DNA of 64,000 bases, taken from NCBI GenBank assembly GCA_018436095.1, contig JAHDMJ010000007.1:62001-126000 (forward strand), in the 5' to 3' direction. This stretch comes from Clostridia bacterium. GTDB taxonomy: Bacteria; Bacillota; Peptococcia; DRI-13; UBA5745. The position numbers and the translations under genes are program-made. The notes beneath the pieces were generated by a model. It was given only the letters and a program-made list of their open reading frames with translations, was not told the DNA's origin and searched no databases. The stretch's first letter is position 1. Every line of letters starts with the position of its first letter. This document shows, in pieces, positions 1 through 8,183 of this stretch.

Positions 1-218
1 TGAATCAAGGTCTCAGCCTGATCCTTGATGGCCTTCACCACTGCCGGATGGCAATGGCCCACGTTATTGACGGCAATACCTGCCACCAAATCAAGATAGA
101 CATTGCCGTCGCCATCCCAGACTTTGGCTCCCCGGCCCCGCAGAATACCCATGGGATACCTGTTATAGGTATTCATCACATATTCCTGACCCATTTTGGT
201 CATTAGCTGATTATCCAT
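1..218 (-). CDS. argD: Acetylornithine aminotransferase, N-terminal part (cut by window edge)
   Basis: Reverse-strand reading from the ATG at 218 gives about 72 residues typical of the N-terminus of class III PLP aminotransferases of the ArgD/OAT type: NTYNRYP near the start, then a GDGNVYLDLVAGIAVNNVGH stretch and HPAVVKA. The enzyme transaminates N-acetylglutamate semialdehyde to N-acetylornithine. A ribosome site (AGGAAGTG) lies just before the ATG. The gene follows argB by 74 bp in the same direction, consistent with an argJ-argB-argD operon. The PLP lysine lies outside the window, so the choice between ArgD and a related omega-aminotransferase rests on the N-terminus and context. Confidence 0.88.
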   Translation of the reverse strand, partial: MDNQLMTKMGQEYVMNTYNRYPMGILRGRGAKVWDGDGNVYLDLVAGIAVNNVGHCHPAVVKAIKDQAETLI

Positions 219-292
219 ACTTTCACTTCCTCGCCTAATTCTATCTTTCTTTAATTCCGCTTTTTCCCTGTATCCCTTGGCCCCCTGGCCGG

Positions 293-1147
293 TCACTTCA
301 CCCAGGTGCCGATACCTTCGTTGGTAAACACCTCCAGCAGCAGAGCATGAGGCTTGCGGCCATCGATGATATGAACGTTTTCCACGCCTTTTTCCACAGC
401 TTCCAAACAGCCTTGAGCTTTGGGAATCATGCCGCCGGTAAGGACTCCTTTTTCAATCAGACCGGGAATTTCCTTGGCTGCAAGCTGGGAAGCCAGCTTG
501 CGCTCCTGGCCTTCGCCCAGGAAAATCCCCTCCACATCGGTAAGCAGCACCAGCTTATGGGCCTTCAGGGCGCCGCCCAAAGCGGAGGCTACCGTATCCG
601 CATTAATATTCAGGCTTTCCCCTTTCTCCCCCATGCCCACCGAGGATACTACCGGGATAAAGTCCTGATCAATAAGGGTCAGAATCAAGGAGGGATCGAT
701 GACGGTGATTTCCCCTACCAGGCCCAGATCCTGGGGCTGAGTAATCCGCCGGCCTTTGATCATGCCGCCGTCCTTGCCGCAAAGTCCCACGGCCTTGCCG
801 CCCAGGTTTTGCATGCGGCTGACGATACCTTTGTTGACCTTGCCGGCCAGTACCATTTCTACCACTTCCATGGCTTCCGGGCCGGTAACCCGCAATCCGT
901 TGACAAAGTCGGCTTTTATATCCAGCCGGCCCAGCCAGCTATCGATCATGGGGCCGCCTCCATGAACCAGCACCAGCTTCATGCCGATAAGCTTCATCAG
1001 GATCACGTCCTTGAGCACCGACTCCTCCAGCTCCGGATCGATCATGGCATTGCCGCCATATTTCACTACAACGATTTTACCATAAAAAGACTGTATATAG
1101 GGCAGAGCTTCTGTTAATATTCCGGCTTTTTCTAACGGGCTTAGCAT
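293..1147 (-). CDS. argB: Acetylglutamate kinase
   Basis: A 284-residue amino acid kinase family protein of the normal ArgB length. It phosphorylates N-acetylglutamate, the second step of the acetylated arginine pathway, in the cytoplasm. KYGGNAM (residues 29-35) and VHGGGP (61-66) are the phosphate-binding loops. NINADTVASALGGALKA is the N-acetylglutamate/ATP region, and VLTGGMIPKAQ towards the C-terminus is the family signature. It lies between argJ (29 bp upstream) and argD. Feedback control by arginine is usual in linear-pathway enzymes, but ArgJ next door implies the cyclic pathway, where ArgB is the arginine-sensitive step in many species; sensitivity cannot be read here. Confidence 0.97.
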   Translation of the reverse strand: MLSPLEKAGILTEALPYIQSFYGKIVVVKYGGNAMIDPELEESVLKDVILMKLIGMKLVLVHGGGPMIDSWLGRLDIKADFVNGLRVTGPEAMEVVEMVLAGKVNKGIVSRMQNLGGKAVGLCGKDGGMIKGRRITQPQDLGLVGEITVIDPSLILTLIDQDFIPVVSSVGMGEKGESLNINADTVASALGGALKAHKLVLLTDVEGIFLGEGQERKLASQLAAKEIPGLIEKGVLTGGMIPKAQGCLEAVEKGVENVHIIDGRKPHALLLEVFTNEGIGTWVK

Positions 1148-1176
1148 AGGGCCTCTATCCTTTCCTCTGGAATCTA

Positions 1177-2397
1177 CTAACTGCGGTAATCGGCATTAAT
1201 GGATACATAATCATGGGTCAGATCACAGCCCCAAGCCGCCGCCTTTTCTTCTCCCTGGTGCAGTTCCACCAAAGCCACTATCTCGTCGCCTTCCAGATAA
1301 GCCCTGGCCTTTTCTTCATCAAAGATCAGCGCTTTGCCTTTATCCATCATCTGAATATCTCCCAGGTACATATCTACAATATCCGGGTCAAAGTCGGCGC
1401 CGGAGTAACCCAAGGCGCAAAGTATGCGGCCCCAATTGGCATCCTTGCCGTAAACCGCCGCCTTAACCAGGGAAGAGCCGGCAATGCTTTTGGCCGCCAG
1501 CCGGGCATCCCTTCTCGTCTTGGCCCCTTCCACTTTCACCTCAATAAACTTCGTGGCTCCCTCGCCATCCTTGGCAATCATTTGAGCCAAATGGCGGCAG
1601 ACATAAATCAGCCCCTCTAAAAATTCGCCATAGCCCAAATCTGTATTTTTTTGCAAAGCTGCATTGCCGGCCTGGCCGTTGGCTAAAGCAATAAGACAGT
1701 CGTTGGTGCTGGTATCGCCGTCAACGGTAACCATATTAAAAGTGGCGTCGCAGGCTTCCTTCAGGGCCTCCTGCAGCAAAACCGGATCAATGGCGCAATC
1801 CGTAGTCACCAGGGCCAGCATCGTAGCCATATTGGGATGGATCATGCCGGAGCCCTTAGCCATGGCGCCTAAAGTCACCGGCTTGCCGGCCACCTCTACT
1901 GTTACGGCGATTTCTTTGGGGCAGGTATCCGTCGTCATAATAGCCTGAGCCGCCAGGCTGCCGCCGGCTGCATCCATAGCCGCCACCCCGTCGGCAATGC
2001 CCGGTAAAATCTTTGCCATGGGCAGATAGGCGCCGATAACGCCGGTGGACGATACTAAGACCTGATTCATTTCGCAATGCAGAGCCGCGGCTGTAGCCTG
2101 AGCCATAGCCTTAGCATCCTCTTTACCCTGATCACCGGTGCAGGCATTGGCACAACCGCTGTTAAAAATCGCGGCATGACCCCAGCCCTGATTGGACGCC
2201 AAATTAGCCTGGCTGACCAGCACCGGCGCCGCTTTGACCTTATTGGTCGTAAACAAACCTGCCATAGCGGCAAGGGTCGGAGAATGGACAATGGTCAGGT
2301 CATAACGGCCCGACTTTTTAATCCCCGCCTTGGCCGAGCCCGCTAAAAAACCTTTTGGGGCCGTAACGCTGCCTTCATTTAATACGCTAATCTTCAT
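1177..2397 (-). CDS. argJ: Bifunctional glutamate N-acetyltransferase / ornithine acetyltransferase
   Basis: A 406-residue ArgJ protein. It recycles the acetyl group from N-acetylornithine to glutamate and often also makes N-acetylglutamate from acetyl-CoA. The self-cleavage motif KGSGMIHPNMATML lies at about residues 180-193; the Thr of MATML is the nucleophile released at autoproteolysis into alpha and beta chains. The C-terminus (THDYVSINADYRS) is typical. I start it at the ATG at 2397 (MKISV) rather than the in-frame ATG at 2412, because GGAGGA lies 6-11 bases before 2397 and overlaps the upstream ATG. It is first in the arg operon; no argC precedes it. Confidence 0.96.
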   Translation of the reverse strand: MKISVLNEGSVTAPKGFLAGSAKAGIKKSGRYDLTIVHSPTLAAMAGLFTTNKVKAAPVLVSQANLASNQGWGHAAIFNSGCANACTGDQGKEDAKAMAQATAAALHCEMNQVLVSSTGVIGAYLPMAKILPGIADGVAAMDAAGGSLAAQAIMTTDTCPKEIAVTVEVAGKPVTLGAMAKGSGMIHPNMATMLALVTTDCAIDPVLLQEALKEACDATFNMVTVDGDTSTNDCLIALANGQAGNAALQKNTDLGYGEFLEGLIYVCRHLAQMIAKDGEGATKFIEVKVEGAKTRRDARLAAKSIAGSSLVKAAVYGKDANWGRILCALGYSGADFDPDIVDMYLGDIQMMDKGKALIFDEEKARAYLEGDEIVALVELHQGEEKAAAWGCDLTHDYVSINADYRS

Positions 2398-2447
2398 TTC
2401 TGTCTCCTCCATCTCCCGATCAAAATTGCCGCTGTTAATTATTTATA

Positions 2448-2476
2448 ATTATACGCTTAGTTTTAATATTATGCAA
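2448..2476 (-). promoter_or_regulatory. Promoter of argJBD
   Basis: On the reverse strand TTGCAT (2471-2476) and TATAAT (2448-2453) are separated by exactly 17 bp, a near-consensus housekeeping promoter about 50 bp before the argJ start. The AT-rich stretch over and after the -10 box could hold an ArgR site, but I cannot pick out a convincing ARG box. Confidence 0.8.
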
Positions 2477-2547
2477 GAAGATTCTCATTGGAAACATTGA
2501 AAAAAAATTTCTGATAAAAAAAGATCAATTAAATTAGAGTTTTTAAA

Positions 2548-2610
2548 AGACAAAAAGTTCGCTTTTAAAGCAAATTAGACACATTTGCGACAAAAGTGAA
2601 CTTTTTGTCT
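2548..2610. repeat. 63-bp imperfect palindrome in the argJ-cwlD gap
   Basis: Two 28-nt arms (2548-2575 and 2583-2610) pair with four mismatches around a 7-nt loop. The outer arm AGACAAAAAGTTC matches perfectly. It lies in a 395-bp gap (2398-2792) between two minus-strand genes, downstream of cwlD and upstream of the argJ promoter. It could be a cwlD terminator, though no clean U-run follows, or a small palindromic repeat unit. I see no gene in this gap. Confidence 0.6.
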
Positions 2611-2792
2611 AATTTTTGTTCTTAATATTACCCCGAATTCCCAAATACTAATAGACGCTCATTCTCCTTTGGTAAATCCATTATTTGGCCTATACCTTTT
2701 TGGCCAAAATAATAATAATATTTGAACAGCAGCGTCTGCTGTTTTTTTCACGGCAATCCACTGGTGCATAGAAGGCTTTTGCCGGAGCATGA

Positions 2793-3533
2793 TTAACTGC
2801 CGCTGCCGGCCATATGGTATACAATGCCGCTGTATATGGCCCAAGCCAGTTTATCCTGATAGTCTGGCCGCTGCAGCAATTCCTCTTCCCGGGCATTTGA
2901 TAAAAAGCCCATTTCCACATTAACGGTGGGAATGACGGCTTGCTTCATAATCATACTGGTAACATCCTCTTTCGGCGTGCGCCGGGTGTTGCCCAAAGTC
3001 TCCCTCAGACTATTTTGCAGGCTTTGGGCCAATGCCAAACTCCCCTCTACCTGAGGGGCATAGAACACTTGGGCGCCGCTGGAATTGCTTTTGGGAAATG
3101 AATTACAATGCAGTGTTATATATATGGAGGCGCCTGTTTCTTCTACCAGGGCCAGGCGTCGGGTTAAATCCTCCCTTTTCCTTTCCCGGAGGGTTTCTTT
3201 ATCTTCGCAGAGAGAATGATCCTGTTCCCTGGTCATGACTACGGAAGCCCCCCCCTGAGCCAGCAGGCTTCTTAATTTAATGGCCACTTGAAGGTTGATA
3301 TCTTTTTCATAAGAACCTCCCACCCCTACTTTACCGGGATCTTCACCGCCGTGGCCAGGATCAATGATGATTGTCTGGCCGGCCACTGCCCAGGATATTG
3401 CCGCTAAGGCCTCATGCCCCGGCCGGTCCTGCCAGGCGGCAAAGGCCGAAAGCCCCAGGGCAGCGCAAAATGCCACTGTAAGCCAAGGCAGATAGCGCTT
3501 GCTGATTTCTTTGAAGGATACGAAAAAGAACAT
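2793..3533 (-). CDS. cwlD: N-acetylmuramoyl-L-alanine amidase, CwlD-like
   Basis: A 246-residue amidase_3 family protein. An N-terminal membrane segment (about residues 13-33) precedes a catalytic domain with zinc ligands in IIIDPGHGG, the Glu in GSYEKDINL, the His in TLHCNSF and the catalytic Glu of NVEMGFLSN. Size, single anchor and absence of SPOR or cell-wall repeats fit CwlD, which with PdaA makes muramic-delta-lactam in the spore cortex. GGAGGG precedes the ATG. If the assignment is right the host forms spores. A vegetative amidase of the same fold is the alternative. Confidence 0.85.
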   Translation of the reverse strand: MFFFVSFKEISKRYLPWLTVAFCAALGLSAFAAWQDRPGHEALAAISWAVAGQTIIIDPGHGGEDPGKVGVGGSYEKDINLQVAIKLRSLLAQGGASVVMTREQDHSLCEDKETLRERKREDLTRRLALVEETGASIYITLHCNSFPKSNSSGAQVFYAPQVEGSLALAQSLQNSLRETLGNTRRTPKEDVTSMIMKQAVIPTVNVEMGFLSNAREEELLQRPDYQDKLAWAIYSGIVYHMAGSGS

Positions 3534-3593
3534 GGTTTTCCCTCCATCATCTGTTCCAACTTTATCATATGATATGGTGGAATTGGCTGGCCT

Positions 3594-3734
3594 ATGACGG
3601 GAAGGAAAGGGAGATACCTGAAAACATCGGAGGTGCAGGCCGCCATAAAGAATTATTTATATGAATTACCGCCAAAATTCTTGGCCAAAGGATGGGACAA
3701 ACCTATAGCGGAAGCCGATTGTAAAATTCACTGA
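3594..3734 (+). CDS. Possible small protein, 46 residues
   Basis: An ATG at 3594 opens 46 codons to the TGA at 3732, giving a charged, plausible sequence (GRYLKTSEVQAAIKNYLYEL in its N-terminal half, KPIAEADCKIH at the end). It is divergent from cwlD. GGTGG lies upstream but further from the ATG than ideal. I recognise no family. The amino acid mix looks protein-like; length alone does not exclude chance. Confidence 0.3.
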   Translation: MTGRKGRYLKTSEVQAAIKNYLYELPPKFLAKGWDKPIAEADCKIH

Positions 3735-3854
3735 CAAAAAAATGCTAAAATCACTTCTTTTATTACATATTTATACCATTGCATTAATACAGAATCGACT
3801 ATACAATATAAATAACATTTTTTTACAAATAAACAAAAAATGGGAGGAATGATC

Positions 3855-4112
3855 ATGAGTCAACAACCTAATAATGTACGGTATCGTATGATCAAAACGG
3901 TAGAATGCGTAGAAGAATGCGGGAAGGTTATGACTTATGGTATTTGCTGCCGGGAAGACAAGAATCAACAAAATCGCCGCAAAGTAAAATATCATATAGT
4001 TCCTAATATATCTACTAAGCCTAATTTTGTAGAAGAATTAGTAACTCGTTTGGTTGCCAACAATGCTGATCCCGTACATCTAATGGATCTGATTTATGAT
4101 TATTTACCGTAA
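3855..4112 (+). CDS. Small conserved-looking protein, DUF6514-like
   Basis: An 85-residue basic protein. The chosen ATG at 3855 has GGAGGA about 6 bp upstream; an in-frame ATG at 3840 overlaps that site and is less likely. It contains two cysteine-bearing stretches (TVECVEECGKVMTYGICCRE) and ends HLMDLIYDYLP. The pattern 'short N-terminal strand, YGI, then NFVEELV...L..DPVHL.D.I.D.L' recalls small clostridial proteins of the DUF6514 type, but this is from memory and uncertain. Function unknown. It stands alone on the plus strand between two minus-strand units. Confidence 0.7.
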   Translation: MSQQPNNVRYRMIKTVECVEECGKVMTYGICCREDKNQQNRRKVKYHIVPNISTKPNFVEELVTRLVANNADPVHLMDLIYDYLP

Positions 4113-4204
4113 AACCACTCAAAAAAAGGAATACCCAAGGGGCTGGGCCAGAGCCGGCCACAGAGCTGCAAACGCCCAATACCAGTTGCTGCCGGACAGA
4201 CAAC

Positions 4205-4233
4205 GGGGGTGTCTCATTTTTTGAGACACCCCC
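4205..4233. terminator. Hairpin between convergent genes
   Basis: A perfect 12-bp stem (GGGGGTGTCTCA at 4205-4216 with its complement at 4222-4233) and 5-nt T loop lies between the plus-strand small gene and the minus-strand ABC operon. No U-run follows on either strand, so its strength as an intrinsic terminator is uncertain. Confidence 0.55.
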
Positions 4234-4239
4234 TGGTAT

Positions 4240-5052
4240 TTATGCCTGCAGCATCATATATTTTCCCTCATGCTCCAGCATCACTATATCTCCATAAATC
4301 TTGGTCAAGCAGCGCCAAATTTCTTCCTTCGGCGCCTCTGCCAGAGAAAGCTGGCCAATGATTTGGCCCTCCTGCAACAGGAATATCCGGTGGCAATAAG
4401 CCAAGGCAAAGTTGGGATCGTGGAGAGTCACTAAACCGGCTTTTCCCTCATCCTGAATTAGCTGCCGCACCCGGCTCAGCATCTTGTGGCGGTTCAGAAA
4501 GTCCAGGGCGCTGTCCGGCTCGTCCATCAGCATGACAGGCGCGTCCTGCAGCAAGGTGCGGGCCAGGATTACCAGTTGTTTTTGGCCTTCACTGATCCGG
4601 GCAAAATCCTCATGGGCTAGCTGGGGAATGCCCATCTTGTCCAGCAGATTTTTTGCCTGCTGCCGGTCTGCCACGGTCGGTGAAGCAAACAAAGCCAAGT
4701 GAGGATTGCGCCCCATCAATACGGCGTCCAACACCGTAACGCCTTGCATTTTACTGTATCTCTGAGGAATATACGAGATGTATCTGGCCCGTTTATATTC
4801 GTTAAAACCGGTGCAGTCCAGGCCATCTACCAGGCAGCGGCCCTCCTCCATAGGAAGCAGGCCGCAAAGGGCTTTCAGCAAGGTGGTTTTACCGGAACCG
4901 TTGAGACCTAAGAGAGCGCAAAACTCTCCCCGTTCAATAGTCAGACTCACCCCCCGGACAACTTTGCGGTTGCCGTAGCCTGCCCAGGCATTCTCCAAAT
5001 TCAGCAAGCCCTTTGCTGCCCCCGGTCTATCCAATCCGCCGGATTCCCTCAT
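4240..5052 (-). CDS. ABC importer ATPase, FepC/BtuD type
   Basis: A 270-residue ATP-binding subunit with Walker A GLNGSGKTT (about residues 48-56), signature ISEGQKQLV, Walker B VMLMDEP and the downstream H-loop LVTLHDPNF. It energises uptake through the FecCD-type permease encoded immediately upstream; the two reading frames overlap by 4 bp. The order ATPase-permease-binding protein on one strand shows a complete importer for a ferric siderophore, haem, corrinoid or oxyanion. The ATPase does not reveal which. The C-terminal ~50 residues beyond the H-loop are longer than the minimum. Confidence 0.93.
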   Translation of the reverse strand: MRESGGLDRPGAAKGLLNLENAWAGYGNRKVVRGVSLTIERGEFCALLGLNGSGKTTLLKALCGLLPMEEGRCLVDGLDCTGFNEYKRARYISYIPQRYSKMQGVTVLDAVLMGRNPHLALFASPTVADRQQAKNLLDKMGIPQLAHEDFARISEGQKQLVILARTLLQDAPVMLMDEPDSALDFLNRHKMLSRVRQLIQDEGKAGLVTLHDPNFALAYCHRIFLLQEGQIIGQLSLAEAPKEEIWRCLTKIYGDIVMLEHEGKYMMLQA

Positions 5053-6050
5053 ATTCGTCCTGCCTTTCTGCTGCGCATAAAGTAGACGAGAAAAGGAACG
5101 CCGATAAATGTGGTCAGGATGCTGATGGGTATTTCCGCACTGTAGATGGAGCGGGCCAGACAGTCGGCCACCAGCAGGATAAAGGCTCCTGCCAGGGAAG
5201 CGAAAATACCGGAAGCAAAGCTGGTTCGTTTAAGAACCAAGCGGGCAATATGAGGTGCAATCAGCCCCACAAAATTGATCAGGCCGGTAAGGCAGATGAT
5301 GGATGTAACCATCAGTGTAGAAAAGGTCAGAATAACGAGGCGGATCAGCTTTACCCGCACGCCCAGCATCCGGCTTTCATCTTCTTCCAGGCCCAGCAAA
5401 GCCACTTGGCGGCGCAGCAGTAAAAGACCCGCCAAGCCCGCCAAAAAGATAGGCAGGATGATCAATAGCCTAGAGGCCGTAATATTACCGAAGCTGCCCA
5501 TAGACCAAAACTCAATGGCGGCCAGCTCTTTTTCCGGGTCGGCAAAAAACTTCAGCACCATAATGCAGGCTTCCGAAACCGCCTTAAGAATGATACCGGC
5601 CAAAATGTATGTGGTGGTATTGGCATGGCCGGTGGAGCGAACCAGAGCAATAACCAGCAGCATTACCAGCATACCGCCTAAAAAGGCGGAGGCCGCCAGC
5701 AAAAAGGTGCTATGGCCAAACAGAACAATAGCAATGGCAGCCCCCAGATTAGCCCCGCTGGCTACGCCGATAATGTCCGGCGATGCCAAGGGGTTTTTAA
5801 AAATAGTCTGATAAACAGACCCGGCCAGGCCTAAGCCGAGGCCGGCCAGCAACGCCATTATGGTGCGGGGAACCCGCAGTGTAAAGAAAACGTCGCGTTT
5901 TAGCTGGCTGATGTCCCCGCCCAGCAAAATAGTTCGTATTTCCTCCAGGCTTAAAGGGTATTTGCCAACGCAAACGGACAGGACAAAAGCAGCCGCCACC
6001 AAGACGGCTGCCAGCAGGAATATCTGTTTTCTGCGGCCCTCACTGATCAT
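5049..6050 (-). CDS. FecCD-family ABC permease
   Basis: A 333-residue integral membrane protein with about nine to ten hydrophobic segments and FecCD family features: LRVPRTIMALLAGLGLGLAG near residue 60, NPLASPDIIGVASGANLG, and FVGLIAPHIARLV near residue 260, the coupling-helix region that docks to the ATPase. It probably forms a homodimer. It begins 3 bp after the binding-protein stop and overlaps the ATPase by 4 bp, indicating translational coupling in a three-gene operon. Confidence 0.94.
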   Translation of the reverse strand: MISEGRRKQIFLLAAVLVAAAFVLSVCVGKYPLSLEEIRTILLGGDISQLKRDVFFTLRVPRTIMALLAGLGLGLAGSVYQTIFKNPLASPDIIGVASGANLGAAIAIVLFGHSTFLLAASAFLGGMLVMLLVIALVRSTGHANTTTYILAGIILKAVSEACIMVLKFFADPEKELAAIEFWSMGSFGNITASRLLIILPIFLAGLAGLLLLRRQVALLGLEEDESRMLGVRVKLIRLVILTFSTLMVTSIICLTGLINFVGLIAPHIARLVLKRTSFASGIFASLAGAFILLVADCLARSIYSAEIPISILTTFIGVPFLVYFMRSRKAGRI

Positions 6051-6053
6051 CAG

Positions 6054-7124
6054 TTACTTTCCAATCAAAGACGTATCAATATCTATATCGTAAAACTCCT
6101 TATAAAAGCCGGCGGCATCAGCTTGGAGCTCCGCCAGAGGATATAAATCTTCATGCAGGGCACTTAACAGCCAGCGTATACCCAGCGTGCAGGAGGGAAC
6201 AGGTGAATCCCAGGCTTCAAAGTCTTTAGGCATCTGGTAAACCCGGCCTTCCTTCACCGCGGTAATCTGAGCCAATTGGCCATCACCCAGCACATCTTCT
6301 TTGGAATAACCGGCTTCGGCGGGAATAACTATGATCTCCGGATTCATAGCGATGATCTGCTCATAGGAAACATCCGTCCAATTGTCGCCGGCTATAGCCT
6401 CGGCAGCATTAATACCGCCGGCGGCGGCAATCAGGGAAGCCTGGTACATATCCTTGGGCGCAGTGCTGAGATAAGCGCTGTTGCCGGCCATGTAAACACT
6501 GGGCTTTTCACTGATGTTCTTCGTCAATTCGGCAACGGCGGCCAGCTCCGTATTATAATATTCAATCAGCTTGGAGGCCTTTTCCTCGGTGCCGGTAGCT
6601 TGCCCGATCAGGTCAATCATGTCCACCAGCTCCTGATGGCTTTCCGGACTCACCAAAATCACCGGTATGCCCAACTCCGTCATGGTATCGGCACTGTCCT
6701 TGAGGCGCTTAGGCAGGATCACCAGATCCGGCTCTAAAGCAATGCAACCTTCCATATTAAATTCTTTGGCGGTGCCCACGTTGGGCAGCTCCAGCAGTTG
6801 TGGTGCAGCCATAGCGTAGATAGGACGGCTGTCGGCCTTTGCCTCAATGCCTGCCAGCTTATCTTCAAGGCCTAAAGCGATGCAGGCGGAGGAAGAAATA
6901 TAGTATCCGCTGACGATCCTTTCCACCGGTCCCTCGACCGTGACTTGACGCCCGGCCTGATCAGTGACAGTAAAGGCTGTACTTGCCGGCTCCGTAGCTT
7001 CACTGCCTTGGGTTGCGGCGGGCTCCGTGGCTGTCTGGCCTCCCGGGCCGCCGCAGGCCACCAAAGAAGCTGTCAACATCAAAATCAGCAACAGACATAA
7101 TAATTTACTGCTTAGTTTACGCAT
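6054..7124 (-). CDS. Substrate-binding lipoprotein of the FecCD-type importer
   Basis: A 356-residue solute-binding protein. I start at the ATG at 7124, which follows a GGGGAG ribosome site and begins a proper lipoprotein signal (MRKLSSKLLCLLLILMLTA, then SLVAC lipobox). The longer frame to 7193 would add a basic leader spoiling the signal peptide. After a Thr/Ala/Glu linker the mature part has the class III (TroA/FepB/BtuF) layout: VERIVSGYYISSSACIALGL, LEPDLVILP, then a C-terminal lobe. Ligand unknown; FecCD systems take ferric siderophores, haem, cobalamin or, more rarely, molybdate/tungstate. Confidence 0.92.
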   Translation of the reverse strand: MRKLSSKLLCLLLILMLTASLVACGGPGGQTATEPAATQGSEATEPASTAFTVTDQAGRQVTVEGPVERIVSGYYISSSACIALGLEDKLAGIEAKADSRPIYAMAAPQLLELPNVGTAKEFNMEGCIALEPDLVILPKRLKDSADTMTELGIPVILVSPESHQELVDMIDLIGQATGTEEKASKLIEYYNTELAAVAELTKNISEKPSVYMAGNSAYLSTAPKDMYQASLIAAAGGINAAEAIAGDNWTDVSYEQIIAMNPEIIVIPAEAGYSKEDVLGDGQLAQITAVKEGRVYQMPKDFEAWDSPVPSCTLGIRWLLSALHEDLYPLAELQADAAGFYKEFYDIDIDTSLIGK

Positions 7125-7166
7125 ATGTACTCCCCTTCTCCTTTTTTTTATACATCGGCGCGCTTT

Positions 7167-7207
7167 ATAACGCAGAGCGTTATGCTGCTGCAACCTAACG
7201 CATTATA
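7167..7207 (-). promoter_or_regulatory. Likely promoter -10 box and operator of the ABC importer
   Basis: On the reverse strand TATAAT (7202-7207) is followed about 18 bp later by a perfect dyad, ATAACGC-N3-GCGTTAT (7167-7183). The dyad would cover the transcription start region, a normal place for a repressor such as a metal-responsive regulator. No strong -35 box is visible. The bound regulator cannot be named. Confidence 0.5.
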
Positions 7208-7238
7208 CCACAGAGTGGCAGTTAAGGACAGTAGCTAA

Positions 7239-7946
7239 TTACACTGCTTTAACATCGCGAATCAGGCTCCGGATATGCTCTTCCATAGCTTGGCGAGCCT
7301 TTTCCGGTTTTTTGTTTATAATAGCTTCGTAAATATCCCGGTGTGCTTTTAGCTCATCTACATCATTTAAACGAATGATATATTGAAAATCCTTTGTTTG
7401 CATCATCAAAATGGATAGTTGTTTAAAAAAACTATCCAGGATTGGGTTTTTGGCCGCAGCAGCTACAGCCACATGGAAATCCAGATTATCGTTGGCTACC
7501 CACTGACCAGGGGTCCTGTTGGCCTCCGCAGCCAGCAGGGACTCCTCTAACCGAATCAAGTCCTTCTCATCAGCATTTTCCGCAGCACAGAAAGCAATAG
7601 CAGGTTCCAGCGCTAATCTTGCCCCTAGAATATCTAAAAGATTAGAAAGATATTTCTTATCAATCAATTCTACAATTCTGTTCTGCTCGCTGGTCATTTC
7701 CTTGAGCCCTTGATTATAACGGATAGCCTGATAGCCCTTTTCCGTAATAATGCGACCTTTAAACTTCTCCTTTTGCAAATAACCCCGGCTCTCCAATTTA
7801 TTCAACACCCGGCCCACCGTGGCCGAACTGACCCGAATGCCTTTTTCGTTGAGATAATTTACGATATACCAAGAACCGATCGGCTCCGGCGCACTGCGGA
7901 TTAACTCTAAAATTAGTATTTCTTTCTCCTCTAATTCTGCCGGCAT
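7239..7946 (-). CDS. Transcriptional regulator: NrpR/RNase R-type winged helix plus FCD ligand domain
   Basis: A 235-residue regulator. Residues ~1-75 form a winged helix of the HTH_12 kind (ILELIRSAPEPIGSWYIVNY, SSATVGRVLNKLESRGYL, GRIITEKG) rather than a GntR helix-turn-helix. Residues ~90-235 are an all-helical FCD domain (NLDFHVAVAAAAKNPIL; HRDIYEAIINKKPEKARQAM; final EEHIRSLI) that usually binds a carboxylate through a metal held by Asp/His. The start is chosen where GAGGAGG stands about 8 bp before an ATG. It is divergent from the symporter/hydro-lyase operon and very likely controls it. Confidence 0.88.
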   Translation of the reverse strand: MPAELEEKEILILELIRSAPEPIGSWYIVNYLNEKGIRVSSATVGRVLNKLESRGYLQKEKFKGRIITEKGYQAIRYNQGLKEMTSEQNRIVELIDKKYLSNLLDILGARLALEPAIAFCAAENADEKDLIRLEESLLAAEANRTPGQWVANDNLDFHVAVAAAAKNPILDSFFKQLSILMMQTKDFQYIIRLNDVDELKAHRDIYEAIINKKPEKARQAMEEHIRSLIRDVKAV

Positions 7947-8014
7947 GAAAAGCCTCCTCACATTTGAATTGCTTCCTTTTTGATTTTAAGTTTTTTTAAT
8001 ATAAAAATAATAGA

Positions 8015-8043
8015 TTGACAGTAACCGATAATAATGATACCTT
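8015..8043 (+). promoter_or_regulatory. Candidate promoter of the symporter/hydro-lyase operon
   Basis: TTGACA (8015-8020) is consensus; 17 bp later stands TACCTT, a weak -10, as expected for a regulated promoter. The palindrome at 8048-8080 begins directly downstream. The leader to the start codon would be about 130 nt. Confidence 0.45.
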
Positions 8044-8047
8044 ATGT

Positions 8048-8080
8048 CTAGCTACTACTCACTAGATGAGTAGTAGCTAG
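8048..8080. promoter_or_regulatory. Palindromic operator between regulator and symporter
   Basis: A perfect inverted repeat, CTAGCTACTACTCA (8048-8061) and its complement (8067-8080), with a 5-bp spacer. Its place in the divergent gap beside the FCD regulator makes it the best candidate binding site for that protein. Arms this long could also form an RNA hairpin in the leader. Confidence 0.65.
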
Positions 8081-8183
8081 GGAATAGTAAGCTTGCTTAT
8101 TTCTTATTTTAAACCCGGGGCCCTAAATTTGTCAATCGTTCAATCTTGTAGTAAGAGCTTCAAAATCTAAAGGAGGTAAACAC

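Noticed and set aside
347-1117. 256-residue plus-strand frame
   Set aside because: Antisense shadow of argB; no ribosome site, and the reverse strand encodes a complete conserved enzyme.
7125-7238. Cobalamin riboswitch before the FecCD importer
   Set aside because: The gap is too short and no B12-box or conserved core is visible.
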